NCBI GenBank assembly: GCA_018882735.1
Contig: VERH01000011.1
Coordinates: 1 to 33,821, forward strand
Length of the DNA: 33,821 nt
Origin: Candidatus Nanopelagicaceae bacterium
GTDB lineage: Bacteria; Actinomycetota; Actinomycetes; Nanopelagicales; Nanopelagicaceae
Reading direction: 5' to 3'
The translations under genes were made by a program, and so were the position numbers. The notes beneath the pieces are model-generated. The model had not been told where the DNA came from, did not search any database, and saw only the letters and a list, made by a program, of their open reading frames with translations. This document shows, piece after piece, positions 1-10,855 of this stretch. The first letter of the stretch is position 1. Every line of letters begins with the position of its first letter.

Positions 1-1
1 T

Positions 2-1486
2 GGTGCCACAACTGATGGAGCTGGATATGTAATCCAAGTTCCAGCAAGATTTAGCGGAACTCTCTTCCTCTTTTCACATGGGTACCGCTACCCAATCAAT
101 ATCCCAGCATCAATTCCAGTAGTTGGCCCATACACGGTAGTTAACACACCGCAGCCAGCTCCTGGGCGAACTGCGGATCAAGTAACTGAAGTTGCGACCC
201 AGATGCTCACAAAGGGCTATGGAATTGCAGGTTCTGGTTTTGCTCGCCAAGGCTGGAATGCTGATTCAGGTGTTAAGACCAATGTTGAATTGATTGGAAT
301 CATCAAGAAGCAGTTCCCGAACGTTAAGCATGTTGTTGCTTGGGGAGAATCTCTAGGCGCATTCATCACCCAAGCTCTCTCCGAGAACAACTCAAGCTTG
401 ATTAGCGCAGCTGGAAATCTCTGCCCAGCGGCTGGTTCAGTTGAAGCTTCTCTGAAGATGGCGGGCGATGCGCTCTGGGGCTTGAAGACATTCTTCGATC
501 CAACTATCCAGGGTGGCAACTACAAATCAGTACTTGAGGTCTATGCAGATATGGGACGAGTTCTGATTGTGATTGATTCTTTGCGGACTGCATTCGGCGC
601 AAATGCAATTGCTCCGGCATGGCCAGCAACTTCAAAAGTTCCCGATGCAATTAAGGCGATTCCTTCACGCTCTGCACTCGTACTAGTTGCTGCAATGTCT
701 GGAGTACCAACCCAGAGTGCAAGCTTTGATGGCGCGACCGGACCTGGTGCTCCAGGATCACAGACAGCAATCCAATTCGCTGCTGCGATTTCACCTGCGC
801 TTGGTTCGCTTGAGAACGTCGCTGGAGCTGCAATTTTGGCGATCATGGCTACCTATGACATCGAGCAACAAGTTGGCGGTGCCGTCTTCGACAACACTGC
901 AACAAACTATGCAACGCAACTTGGAGATGGACTCTTTGAGTACAGCTCAGCTCTAAGCGGTCTAGATGCTGCACGAGGACTCCTAGGGTTCTTAGCTGCT
1001 TCACCAAGAGCTAAGGCAGATCCTGCTGCGGTCACAAAGATGCGTGCACTTGTTTCACACAAGGGCGTATTCAATGTTCCAACACTTACCCTTGGTGCGA
1101 CAGCTGACAACGTAACTCCAGCTGGACATGCACAATGGCTAGCAGAGCGCGCAGCTGAGAAGTATCTTGCTTCAGCTTCAAATAAGAACTCGAAGCTTGC
1201 TAATACTTGGCGCTCAAATAACGTCTCGCTATGGCAGAGAACTCCAGATTCATACACCAAGTTCAGTGCAACCGGCTCGCCGATTACACAATCTGGTGTG
1301 AATGGAACTGGCCACTGCGTAACAACCACAAAGCAGTACCTAGCAATCGCCGATATCTTGGCGAAGGCTGCTACTGACGGAAAGTTAGTTACCGATGGCG
1401 CTTTCCGCAGCGCGATCCGTAAGGCTGGCGGTCTCACATTCGACCGTGGCTTTAGCGTTCCATTGATGAAGTTCTACCAGAACTAA
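2..1486 (+). CDS. alpha/beta hydrolase, probably secreted (5' end missing)
   Basis: The frame is open from base 2, so the N-terminus lies outside the window; the internal ATG at 203 is not the start. The fold is alpha/beta hydrolase: an early LFLFSHGY stretch resembles the HG oxyanion-hole motif, the nucleophile elbow is G-E-S-L-G with Ser at 350-352, a candidate acid Asp lies in GATADNVTP (codon 1106-1108), and a candidate catalytic His lies in GTGHC (codon 1313-1315). A long Ala/Gly/Ser-rich insertion (about 690-1050) separates nucleophile and acid and probably forms a lid. Substrate cannot be inferred. Export is a guess, because the signal-peptide region is not visible. Codon choice (many AAG, ATC, TTC, AAC) resembles the highly expressed binding-protein gene at 27242. 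A strong hairpin follows, so it is a separate transcription unit from tsaE. Confidence 0.75.
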   Translation, partial: GATTDGAGYVIQVPARFSGTLFLFSHGYRYPINIPASIPVVGPYTVVNTPQPAPGRTADQVTEVATQMLTKGYGIAGSGFARQGWNADSGVKTNVELIGIIKKQFPNVKHVVAWGESLGAFITQALSENNSSLISAAGNLCPAAGSVEASLKMAGDALWGLKTFFDPTIQGGNYKSVLEVYADMGRVLIVIDSLRTAFGANAIAPAWPATSKVPDAIKAIPSRSALVLVAAMSGVPTQSASFDGATGPGAPGSQTAIQFAAAISPALGSLENVAGAAILAIMATYDIEQQVGGAVFDNTATNYATQLGDGLFEYSSALSGLDAARGLLGFLAASPRAKADPAAVTKMRALVSHKGVFNVPTLTLGATADNVTPAGHAQWLAERAAEKYLASASNKNSKLANTWRSNNVSLWQRTPDSYTKFSATGSPITQSGVNGTGHCVTTTKQYLAIADILAKAATDGKLVTDGAFRSAIRKAGGLTFDRGFSVPLMKFYQN

Positions 1487-1525
1487 TTAGGGAACAAATC
1501 AAGAAATAAGTCGTAACTGATCAAA

Positions 1526-1560
1526 AGCGGGGCTCGGGAAACCGGGCCCCGCTTCATTTC
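1526..1560 (+). terminator. Rho-independent-type terminator after the hydrolase gene
   Basis: A 12-bp GC-rich stem (agcggggctcgg / ccgggccccgct, one G:U pair) closes on a GAAA loop and is followed by a T-rich tail (ttcatttcc). It separates the hydrolase from the tsaE promoter. Confidence 0.85.
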
Positions 1561-1578
1561 CTCAATAGATTTTTTAGA

Positions 1579-1590
1579 TAGCCTTATCAA
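1579..1590 (+). promoter_or_regulatory. leaderless promoter of tsaE
   Basis: A -10 box TAGCCT (1579-1584) lies exactly 6 nt before the ATG at 1591, and no Shine-Dalgarno lies between. Transcription would therefore begin at or next to the start codon. No clear -35 is seen; the region is occupied by the terminator tail. Confidence 0.6.
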
Positions 1591-2037
1591 ATGCGCAAAG
1601 TGAAATCTGTCGATGAGATGCGCGAGCTCGGTCGAATCATTGCTACCAAAACAAAGGCCGGAGATCTAATTGTGCTCTCCGGACCATTGGGAGCTGGAAA
1701 GACTGCACTTACTCAAGGAATTGGCGCTGCCCTCGGCATTGCGGGGATCACTTCGCCAACATTTGTGATCTCTCGAGTTCATAAAGGAAGCGTGCCGCTG
1801 ATACATGTTGATGCTTATCGGTTATTAGGAAGCGCAAAGAGCACCTTTGAGTTTGATGACTTAGATCTAGATACCGGGCGCGAGAGTGCGCTCACCGTAA
1901 TTGAATGGGGCGGGGAAGTGGGAGCTCGCTTTGGTGAGGATTTCTTAGAAATAGTTATTGAGTTTGGCGCGAGTGAAGATGAACGAGAAGTAAAAGGAAT
2001 TCCACATGGAAAGAGATGGGAAGGGTTCACCCTTTGA
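1591..2037 (+). CDS. tsaE: tRNA t6A biosynthesis ATPase TsaE
   Basis: P-loop ATPase that works with TsaB and TsaD to transfer threonylcarbamoyl to A37 of ANN-decoding tRNAs in the cytoplasm. Walker A is GPLGAGKT at residues 31-38, followed by the family signatures ITSPTFVI (about 53-60) and HVDAYRL (about 71-77), and IEWGGE near residue 105. At 148 residues it has the usual family length. It is first in the operon tsaE-tsaB-rimI-tsaD. The ATG at 1591 is supported by the -10 box 6 nt upstream, implying a leaderless mRNA. Its stop overlaps the TTG start of tsaB. Confidence 0.95.
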   Translation: MRKVKSVDEMRELGRIIATKTKAGDLIVLSGPLGAGKTALTQGIGAALGIAGITSPTFVISRVHKGSVPLIHVDAYRLLGSAKSTFEFDDLDLDTGRESALTVIEWGGEVGARFGEDFLEIVIEFGASEDEREVKGIPHGKRWEGFTL

Positions 2038-2591
2038 ATTCTCTAGTTATCGATACCTCAACAACGCGCACTAGTTGTGCTTTATTTAATGTGTCGGAAT
2101 TACTCTTTGAGGGCCATCATGATGGCGCAATCGAGCACGCTGAAGCGCTACCGAAGTTAGTAGCTGAAGCGTTGAAGATCGAGGAGAAGATTGATCAAGT
2201 TGTTATTGGTATGGGACCTGGTCCGTTCACTGGTCTGAGAGTTGGCATTGTCTTCGGCCAAACTTTTGCTACAGCACGAAACATTTCTTGGGTAGGAGTC
2301 TGTTCGCTAGATGGAATCGATATTGATTCACAAAGTTACATAGTTGCTACTGACGCGCGGCGGAAAGAGATTTACTGGGCTCATTATCAAGATGGCGAGA
2401 GAGTAGAAGGGCCCTTTGTTGGAAAGTCGGAAGAGCTAGCGACAAAACTAGAGAAGAAGTTTGGTTTTGGATTTACTGAGCCGCTCTATCCCTCACCACA
2501 TTTACTTCTAGCAAAATCAATTTCTATGAATTTCCGTGAGCCCTTCTATTTACGTAGGCCAGATGCAGTTCCAACAAGTGAGCGCTCATGA
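2034..2591 (+). CDS. tsaB: tRNA t6A biosynthesis scaffold protein TsaB
   Basis: Inactive paralogue of TsaD that scaffolds the TsaB-TsaD-TsaE complex. The N-terminal VIDTSTTRTSCALF and central GMGPGPFTGLRVG match the family. I start it at TTG 2034, which overlaps the tsaE stop as TTGA and has a purine-rich GGGAAGGG 8 nt upstream; the upstream ATG at 2016 would add six residues not expected before the ASKHA beta-strand. The resulting 185 residues are shorter than many TsaB proteins, with a brief C-terminal part ending in the expected FYLRRPDAVP. The stop overlaps the rimI ATG (ATGA), so translation is probably coupled. Confidence 0.93.
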   Translation: MNSLVIDTSTTRTSCALFNVSELLFEGHHDGAIEHAEALPKLVAEALKIEEKIDQVVIGMGPGPFTGLRVGIVFGQTFATARNISWVGVCSLDGIDIDSQSYIVATDARRKEIYWAHYQDGERVEGPFVGKSEELATKLEKKFGFGFTEPLYPSPHLLLAKSISMNFREPFYLRRPDAVPTSERS

Positions 2592-3040
2592 TCGAATATC
2601 GCGAGATGTCTACCTTCGATGTTCCAGCTCTTGTTGGAATTGAAAAGGAAGTCTTTCCTGAATCTCCCTGGAGCGCTGCTCAATTCCGGGAAGAGCTCTC
2701 CGGAGTACCAAAGACTCGTCGCTACTTAGTCGCTCATGAACAAGGAGTAATCGTTGGGTATGCGGGGATTGCTCTGGCCGGCGATGTTGCCGATATCCAT
2801 AATGTCGCTGTTATCCCAAGTTATCGAAAGCGTGGAATAGCAAGCCATCTTCTAGATGAATTGGAGCGCTGGGCTGCTTCCAAGAAGGTAAGCGCATTAA
2901 TGCTTGAAATCCGCGAGGGAAATGGTGAGGCCTTTCCGCTCTATGAAAAGCGTGGCTACGTAGTGATTGCGCGGCGGGATAACTATTACGCCACCGGTGT
3001 TCATGCCTTGATTATGCGTAAGGAGCTTGCCGATGAGTGA
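2588..3040 (+). CDS. rimI: GNAT N-acetyltransferase RimI (ribosomal protein S18-alanine type)
   Basis: GCN5-related acetyltransferase of 150 residues. The acetyl-CoA pyrophosphate-binding motif is R-K-R-G-I-A within [15 protein letters not shown] (about residues 78-92), preceded by the beta-strand ADIHNVAV. The C-terminal LYEKRGYV and RDNYY stretches are typical of RimI. RimI acetylates the N-terminal Ala of S18 in enterobacteria; actinobacterial homologues may have broader N-terminal substrates, so the substrate is family-level inference. Placement between tsaB and tsaD is the standard actinobacterial arrangement. ATGA overlap with tsaB; the 3' end overlaps the tsaD start by 8 nt. Confidence 0.93.
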   Translation: MIEYREMSTFDVPALVGIEKEVFPESPWSAAQFREELSGVPKTRRYLVAHEQGVIVGYAGIALAGDVADIHNVAVIPSYRKRGIASHLLDELERWAASKKVSALMLEIREGNGEAFPLYEKRGYVVIARRDNYYATGVHALIMRKELADE

Positions 3041-4067
3041 GCCATTAGTACTTGGAATCGAGACTTCTTGCGATGAGACTGCTGTGGGAATTGTAAAAGG
3101 GCGAAAACTTCTTGCCAATGTAATCGCTTCTAGCGTGGATGAACACGCTCGCTTTGGTGGCGTTGTTCCGGAAGTCGCATCACGTGCACATTTAGAGGCG
3201 ATGCAACCAAGTATTGAGCGAGCCCTGAAGGATAGTGGTGTAAAGCTAAAGGACCTCGATGGGATTGCTGTTACGGCTGGCCCTGGCTTAGTTGGTGCGC
3301 TATTGGTCGGCGTATCTGCGGCAAATGCGCTAGCGCTAGCTCTTGATAAACCACTTTATGGAGTAAATCATCTTGCTTCGCATGTTGCTGTTGATTTACT
3401 CACTCATGAAAAGGAATTTCGTCCGAGCATCGCGTTATTGGTTAGTGGGGGACATTCCTCAATCTTAAAAGTCAAAGAATTAACAAGTGAAATCGAAAGT
3501 CTTGGCCAGACCGTTGATGATGCGGCTGGTGAGGCATTCGACAAGATCGCTCGGTTGATGAACCTTGGTTTTCCGGGCGGTCCAATAATTGATCGTGAGG
3601 CAAAAGAAGGTAATCGAGAAGCGATTAAATTTCCCCGAGGTTTATCCCAACCAAAAGATATGCAAGCCCAACCTTTTGACTTCTCATTCTCAGGTTTAAA
3701 AACTGCGGTATCTCGATACTTAGTCGCTACACCTGAATACAAACGTGCCGATGTCGCAGCTTCATTTCAAGAAGCAGTCGTCGATGTATTACTTATGAAA
3801 GCAATCAAAGCTTGTGTTGATACCGGAATGGATTCACTCGTGATCGCCGGTGGAGTAGCTGCTAACTCTCGCCTTCGAGAGCTCGCTGTAGAGCGTTCTG
3901 CTTCTGCTGGCATTGAAGTACGCACCCCACCACCGGCGTTATGTACCGATAACGGCGCCATGGTTGCTGCCTTGGGCTCCCTTGCAATCTCGGCCGGGCG
4001 GGCCCCATCCAACCTCGGCATTGCTGCCGCTTCGGATACCCCACCTACCCAGCCCCTCTGGCTCTAA
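3033..4067 (+). CDS. tsaD: tRNA N6-adenosine threonylcarbamoyltransferase TsaD
   Basis: Catalytic subunit that transfers the threonylcarbamoyl group from TC-AMP to A37 of tRNA. It begins [12 protein letters not shown], and carries the metal-binding H-x-x-x-H as HLASH (about residue 110), the family signature VSGGHSS, and FPGGPIID and SGLKTAV in the central region. C-terminal [13 protein letters not shown] and TDNGAM complete the ASKHA fold. Of two in-frame starts, ATG 3033 is preferred over TTG 3027, because AAGGAG at 3020-3025 is spaced 7 nt from 3033 but abuts 3027. Length of 344 residues is normal. Last gene of the t6A operon. Confidence 0.96.
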   Translation: MSEPLVLGIETSCDETAVGIVKGRKLLANVIASSVDEHARFGGVVPEVASRAHLEAMQPSIERALKDSGVKLKDLDGIAVTAGPGLVGALLVGVSAANALALALDKPLYGVNHLASHVAVDLLTHEKEFRPSIALLVSGGHSSILKVKELTSEIESLGQTVDDAAGEAFDKIARLMNLGFPGGPIIDREAKEGNREAIKFPRGLSQPKDMQAQPFDFSFSGLKTAVSRYLVATPEYKRADVAASFQEAVVDVLLMKAIKACVDTGMDSLVIAGGVAANSRLRELAVERSASAGIEVRTPPPALCTDNGAMVAALGSLAISAGRAPSNLGIAAASDTPPTQPLWL

Positions 4068-4100
4068 CCAGGTTCGTCGGCTCCCCGCTCCGAACCGGAT

Positions 4101-4129
4101 TTGAGGGCTGGAATAACTCCGCCTAGGCT
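4101..4129 (+). promoter_or_regulatory. groES-groEL promoter
   Basis: -35 TTGAGG (4101-4106) and -10 TAGGCT (4124-4129) are separated by 17 bp, a strong match to housekeeping sigma promoters. The expected start point falls at about 4135-4137, on the left arm of the CIRCE operator. Confidence 0.7.
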
Positions 4130-4134
4130 TGGCG

Positions 4135-4161
4135 TTAGCACTCTCCGGGTGAGAGTGATAA
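4135..4161 (+). promoter_or_regulatory. CIRCE operator (HrcA binding site)
   Basis: TTAGCACTC (4135-4143), 9-nt spacer, GAGTGATAA (4153-4161). This matches the CIRCE consensus TTAGCACTC-N9-GAGTGCTAA with a single change in the right arm. The position at the transcription start and before groES implies heat-shock repression by HrcA, whose gene is not in this window. Confidence 0.92.
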
Positions 4162-4199
4162 GTCACCCGAATTTCACTAGATAAGAAGGAGCTACGAAG

Positions 4200-4493
4200 A
4201 TGGCCATTGCCATTAAGCCGCTAGAAGATCGCATCGTCGTAAAGACGAGCGAAGCAGAAGAGAAGACCGCATCTGGTCTCGTAATTCCAGATACCGCTAA
4301 AGAGAAGCCACAGGAAGGAACCGTTGTCGCAGTCGGCCCAGGTCGCTTTGATGATGGAGTCCGTGTTCCAATGGATATCAAAGTTGGCGATGTTGTTCTC
4401 TATAGCAAGTACGGCGGAACTGAGATCAAGCATGGTGGCGAGGAATATCTAGTTCTCTCTGCCCGCGACATCTTGGCTGTAGTCGAGAAGTAA
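4200..4493 (+). CDS. groES: co-chaperonin GroES
   Basis: Seven-fold ring cap of the GroEL folding chamber. The 97-residue protein has the family opening [11 protein letters not shown], the mobile loop around [18 protein letters not shown] (about residues 20-37) that docks on GroEL, and the roof and C-terminal strand ending [23 protein letters not shown] at about 4186-4191 lies 8 nt before the ATG. Controlled by the promoter and CIRCE site upstream; groEL follows after 18 nt in the same transcript. Confidence 0.98.
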   Translation: MAIAIKPLEDRIVVKTSEAEEKTASGLVIPDTAKEKPQEGTVVAVGPGRFDDGVRVPMDIKVGDVVLYSKYGGTEIKHGGEEYLVLSARDILAVVEK

Positions 4494-4505
4494 TCGAGAC
4501 GATAA

Positions 4506-6146
<1,641 letters not shown>

Positions 6147-6162
6147 TTAGGAAGTAAAGGTC

Positions 6163-6195
6163 AGGGCCTCGAGGAATCGGGGCCCTTTCTCATTA
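6163..6195 (+). terminator. terminator after groEL
   Basis: A 9-bp stem (agggcctcg / cggggccct, one G:U pair) with an AGGAAT loop is followed by ttctcatt. It ends the groESL transcript immediately upstream of the terC promoter, which overlaps its tail. Confidence 0.8.
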
Positions 6196-6205
6196 CACTC
6201 GCCCA
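6194..6205 (+). promoter_or_regulatory. leaderless promoter of terC
   Basis: -10 box TACACT (6194-6199) lies 6 nt before the ATG at 6206 with no ribosome-binding site between. The box overlaps the groEL terminator tail. No convincing -35 is seen. Confidence 0.5.
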
Positions 6206-7144
6206 ATGCTCGAAGTAGGCAATGAAGCGATAACTGAAACCGTAAATGTCTCAACCACCGTCTGGTTCGTAACCCTCGGAATCGTAAGTTTGGTAATACT
6301 TTTAGACCTTGCCTGGGCGGTCTACCGGAGAAACTCAATAACCTCGCTTCGCGAAGCGGCCTCTTGGACCGCGATTTATGTAAGCGCTGCCATCATCTTC
6401 GGTATCTCGATGCGCAACTGGGATAGCCCAAAAGCAAGTGGTGAGTTCTTCGCCGGTTGGATAACTGAGTATTCGCTCTCAATCGATAATCTCTTCGTCT
6501 TCCTAATCATCCTCACGCGCCTGAAGGTTGAGAAGCAGAAAGAACAGCTAGTTCTATTGCTGGGCATCGTCATGGCGCTAGTTATGCGCGGAATCTTCAT
6601 CATCGTCGGAGCGGCTGTTGTTGAGCGCTTCGTCGCAATCTTCTTCCTCTTTGGCGCAATCCTGCTTTGGACGGCTTATAAGTTGGTCACCGAGGACCCA
6701 GATGAGGATGAGTGGCAAGAAAATCGAATAATCCAAGCCCTCCGTAAACGCGGCTACTCGACTTTTACAATTGCGCTGGTTGCTGTTGGAACCACAGATC
6801 TACTCTTCGCTTTAGATTCAATTCCAGCAATCTTTGGATTAACTCGAGATCCCTACATCGTATTTATGGCAAATGCCTTTGCTCTGATGGGACTTCGACA
6901 GCTCTATTTCTTAGTGGGCATCTTGTTAAAGCGCCTCGTATATCTCTCAAAGGGACTTTCCATAGTGCTCGGATTCATTGGAGTAAAACTTATAATTGAA
7001 GCGCTCCATGGAATCGGGATTCATGACATTGCCGGATTTAAGATTCCGGAAATTCCAATTACCGTTTCTCTCGGTGTCATCATCTCGGCTCTTGCTGTAA
7101 CTACAGTAATTAGCCTTCGGGTTAAACCAGAACCTCTCACTTAA
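6206..7144 (+). CDS. TerC family integral membrane protein
   Basis: Polytopic membrane protein of 312 residues with about eight or nine hydrophobic segments, starting with the one at residues 17-36. Family hallmarks are SLSIDNLFVFLIIL (about residues 90-103) and DLLFALDSIPAIFGLT (about 198-213), whose acidic residues in membrane segments are thought to bind metal ions. TerC proteins are linked to tellurite resistance and, in other bacteria, to manganese export and metalation of exported enzymes; which role applies here cannot be told from sequence. It stands alone between two terminators. Confidence 0.9.
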   Translation: MLEVGNEAITETVNVSTTVWFVTLGIVSLVILLDLAWAVYRRNSITSLREAASWTAIYVSAAIIFGISMRNWDSPKASGEFFAGWITEYSLSIDNLFVFLIILTRLKVEKQKEQLVLLLGIVMALVMRGIFIIVGAAVVERFVAIFFLFGAILLWTAYKLVTEDPDEDEWQENRIIQALRKRGYSTFTIALVAVGTTDLLFALDSIPAIFGLTRDPYIVFMANAFALMGLRQLYFLVGILLKRLVYLSKGLSIVLGFIGVKLIIEALHGIGIHDIAGFKIPEIPITVSLGVIISALAVTTVISLRVKPEPLT

Positions 7145-7175
7145 GTAAGTACCTAACCGACCGAATAAAAACTAA

Positions 7176-7202
7176 CGCCTCCGAGTGATGAGCTCGGAGG
7201 CG
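7176..7202. terminator. bidirectional terminator between terC and whiB
   Basis: A perfect 10-bp stem (cgcctccgag / ctcggaggcg) encloses a 7-nt loop. On the minus strand it is followed by a run of five T (from the plus-strand AAAAA at about 7167-7171), so it best fits whiB; on the plus strand the tail is only ctgttta. An outer complementary pair (aaccgac near 7154, gtcggtt near 7210) could extend the structure. Confidence 0.8.
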
Positions 7203-7230
7203 CTGTTTAGTCGGTTGGAAAGGAGGAGAA

Positions 7231-7533
7231 TTACGCAGTAAAGACCCGCGATTGCCGTTGGGCTTTGCTGATGATCTCGAAACGCTCTTCTTCAGTAAGG
7301 CCTCCCCAAATACCGTATGGCTCCTGCACTGCTAGGGCATGTGCTCGGCACTGTGCGAGTACTGGACAGGTTGCGCAGACCGCTTTGGCAGCAACTTCAC
7401 GAGCCTTGCGGCGGGGGCCGCGCTCGCCATCTGGATGGAAGAACATCTCAGTTGGAAGGGATCGGCAAGCACCCTCATACTGCCATTCCCAATTTGCTTC
7501 TACCGGCTTCGGTAAGCGGGTCGTTTCGGACAT
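7231..7533 (-). CDS. whiB3: WhiB-family iron-sulfur transcriptional regulator (WhiB3/WhiD-like)
   Basis: Small [4Fe-4S] protein that partners with the housekeeping sigma factor. Four Cys ligands are at residues 23, 53, 56 and 62 (C-x29-C-x2-C-x5-C), followed by the turn motif GIWGG (74-78) and a basic C-terminus. The stretches FFHPDGERG and AHALAVQEPYGIWGG resemble mycobacterial WhiB3 and streptomycete WhiD, and the neighbourhood near groESL and guaB also matches, so I favour that subfamily. I start it at the ATG 7533 (100 residues): a TATATT box ends 6 nt before it, whereas the TTG at 7548 would place the -10 inside the gene. WhiB3/WhiD proteins sense redox or NO state; the target genes are unknown here. 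Confidence 0.93.
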   Translation of the reverse strand: MSETTRLPKPVEANWEWQYEGACRSLPTEMFFHPDGERGPRRKAREVAAKAVCATCPVLAQCRAHALAVQEPYGIWGGLTEEERFEIISKAQRQSRVFTA

Positions 7534-7568
7534 AGGCGGAATATACAATCGCGCCGTAAGTTGTTCAA
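7534..7568 (-). promoter_or_regulatory. leaderless promoter of the whiB gene
   Basis: On the minus strand TTGAAC (7568-7563) and TATATT (7545-7540) are separated by 17 bp, then 6 nt lead to the ATG at 7533. This is the best-formed of the leaderless promoters in the window. Confidence 0.7.
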
Positions 7569-7619
7569 GTACCTCTATTTCAAGATGCGGGCGAGTCGCG
7601 CTACCCCCACCATTCGTCT

Positions 7620-8574
7620 ATGTCTTCACAAGGGCCTTCTCAAGGGTCTTCTCAAAATAGGGCCCCAGCTGAGGCTGTAACTGAAGCTCTCACGGTCGCC
7701 GCAGTTGCGAGAAGGCTGGGAGTTGCCCCAGCAACGCTTCGAACTTGGGATCGCCGATATGGCCTAGGGCCAACCGATCACAGCTCCGGCGAACACCGTC
7801 GTTACACGGCTGGAGATATTGCCCGGTTAACTCTGATGCGAAAGCTCGTTATCTCAGGGGTCTCCCCAGCAGAAGCAGCGCAGCGCGCCTTGGCATTTGA
7901 TGGCGAGAGCTCGGCTGAAGTTATCTCTTCCACTCTTGCCAAAGAGGTAACGGTTAAAGAAGAGCTAGTTGAAACGGTCCTACGGGCTGCACGTGCATAT
8001 GATCGAAATTTCGTTGAGGAGTTACTCCGTTCTGAAATGCAGATGCGCGGTATCACTAATACCTGGAATGAAGTGATTGTCCCGCTACTTATTCTTCTAG
8101 GTGACGAATGGGCAGATGCTGGTACTGGGATCGAGACCGAACATCTTGTTAGTGAAATCATCAAGCGCTTACTTCAAGAGTGGAATACAACTGTTGTCGA
8201 TCCAATAAATCCTCGCCCGGTATTGCTCGCCTGCATTGGTGAAGAGATGCACTCACTTCCACTTTACGCTCTGGCCGCAGCGCTCTCTGAGCGAAAGATT
8301 CAAGCGCAATTTTTAGGAGCACGCACTCCAATAGAAGCAATTAGCGCAGTCGTAAAACGTTCTGCGCCACCTGCAATTTTCCTCTGGGCACAACTCAACA
8401 AGAATGGCGATCTCACTGCGCTCGAACAGATTCCAAGTATTAGACCAGCTCCTCGAGTTGTAATCGGCGGTCCGGGCTGGGGAGCCCAAACTGCTCTTAA
8501 TAAGGGCTCGTTTCAAAAGAGCGCCGTTCATGTCGATGATTTAGTTGAAGCCTGCGAGGAGATTTTCCGCGCTG

Positions 8575-8585
<11 letters not shown>
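7620..8585 (+). CDS. MerR-type regulator with cobalamin-binding domain (CarH-like)
   Basis: A 321-residue regulator: a polar Ser/Gln tail (1-20), a MerR helix-turn-helix (about 24-90, with RLGVAPATLRTWDRRYGL and GEHRRYTAGD), a helical cap domain (about 105-190), and a Rossmann-like B12-binding domain (about 198-320). The cap carries W164-x9-E174-H175, the adenosylcobalamin-shielding signature of CarH photoreceptors. The B12 site has E-M-H-S-L-P with His211 as probable lower ligand, a variant of E/D-x-H-x-x-G, and the later GG at 283-284. The residue after W164 is Ala, whereas the Thermus CarH post-light ligand His follows the Trp. It probably represses in a B12- or light-dependent way (inference). 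Target unknown; neighbours are whiB (divergent) and guaB. No clear Shine-Dalgarno before ATG 7620; an in-frame stop at 7557 limits upstream extension. Confidence 0.85.
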
Positions 8586-9738
<1,153 letters not shown>

Positions 9739-9740
9739 TC

Positions 9741-10853
9741 GTGGTCGATATTGAGATCTCCGAGGGCAAGCGGGCGCGTACTGCATATTCATTTGATGAT
9801 GTCTCGATAGTCCCTTCTCGGCGCACCCGTGAGCCGCAAGATGTATCGCTAACTTGGCAGATCGATGCCTATCGCTTTGATTTGCCGTTGATGGCCGCTC
9901 CGATGGACTCGGTTGTATCACCTGAAACAGCAATTGCTATCGGCAAATTGGGGGGACTTGGCGTACTAAATCTTGAGGGCTTATGGACTCGATACGAGAA
10001 TCCAAAGATCCAACTAGGTGAGATCTCATCGATTCCAGCCGAGCAGGCAACTGCACGTATGCAAGAACTATATAAAGCGCCGATTCGTCCCGAATTAATT
10101 AAGGAGCGATTGGCCGAGATTCGCGCAGCCGGGGTAACTGTTGCAGGCGCGCTCTCTCCCCAACGTACCGCTGATTTTCATAAAACAGTAGTTGATGCTG
10201 GAGTTGATCTCTTTGTAATCCGTGGGACGACGGTGAGCGCTGAACATGTCTCAACAAAGGTCGAACCGCTCAATCTAAAAAAGTTTATCTACGAATTGGA
10301 TGTTCCTGTTGTTGTTGGAGGGTGTGCTACAACTGCGAGCGCTCTTCACTTAATGCGCGCCGGTGCTGCTGGTGTTTTAGTTGGATTTGGTGGTGGCGCT
10401 GCACACACTACGCGTCAGGTACTTGGAATCTCAGTTCCGATGGCCACTGCAGTTGCCGATGTCGCAGCAGCCCGTCGTCAATACTTAGATGAATCCGGCG
10501 GAAGATATGTCCATGTGATCGCCGATGGCTCAGTAGGAAAGAGCGGAGATATTCCAAAGGCGATTGCTTGTGGAGCTGATGCTGTAATGCTTGGCTCGCC
10601 GCTCGCGCGCGCCGAAGAAGCGCCTGGTCGTGGTTGGCATTGGGGTAGCGAAGCTCACCACGCTGAGTTACCTCGCGGAACTCGAGTACATGCGGGAACA
10701 ACTGGATCTTTGGAAGAAATTCTCATCGGACCTTCGCATTCAGCTGATGGAAGTATGAACATATTTGGCGCGCTCCGCCGGGCAATGGCAACTTGCGGTT
10801 ACTCAGAACTTAAGGAATTCCAACGCGTTGAGATCGTTTTAAATAAAGGTTGA
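9741..10853 (+). CDS. guaB3: GuaB3 family IMP dehydrogenase-related protein
   Basis: A 370-residue barrel related to IMP dehydrogenase, of the GuaB3 type found beside guaB in actinobacteria. It begins with a [14 protein letters not shown] stretch and has [24 protein letters not shown] and [14 protein letters not shown]. Like other GuaB3 it has no CBS domains. The segment aligning with the catalytic Cys loop reads GGGAAHTTR, with His222 at the Cys position, so ordinary IMP dehydrogenase chemistry is unlikely. A cyanobacterial GuaB3 has been described with GMP reductase activity; whether that applies here is unknown. Start GTG 9741 has AAGGAG 6 nt upstream. It sits between guaB and guaA in one probable operon. 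Confidence 0.92.
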   Translation: MVDIEISEGKRARTAYSFDDVSIVPSRRTREPQDVSLTWQIDAYRFDLPLMAAPMDSVVSPETAIAIGKLGGLGVLNLEGLWTRYENPKIQLGEISSIPAEQATARMQELYKAPIRPELIKERLAEIRAAGVTVAGALSPQRTADFHKTVVDAGVDLFVIRGTTVSAEHVSTKVEPLNLKKFIYELDVPVVVGGCATTASALHLMRAGAAGVLVGFGGGAAHTTRQVLGISVPMATAVADVAAARRQYLDESGGRYVHVIADGSVGKSGDIPKAIACGADAVMLGSPLARAEEAPGRGWHWGSEAHHAELPRGTRVHAGTTGSLEEILIGPSHSADGSMNIFGALRRAMATCGYSELKEFQRVEIVLNKG

Positions 10854-10855
10854 CC

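Noticed and set aside
907-1437. Minus-strand open frame of 176 codons in the hydrolase gene
   Set aside because: The plus strand carries the hydrolase acid and His motifs in a continuous frame, so this is a shadow.
4071-4096. Possible hairpin ggttcg / cgaacc after tsaD
   Set aside because: Only 6 bp with a 14-nt loop and no T-run; not convincing as a terminator.
7534-7548. Longer WhiB with TTG start at 7548
   Set aside because: That start would place the well-formed TATATT -10 box within the coding region, and the added residues are not part of the family.
7622-7665. Near-repeated Ser/Gln-rich codons at the start of the MerR gene
   Set aside because: Short, imperfect and coding for a flexible tail; no evidence of a separate element.
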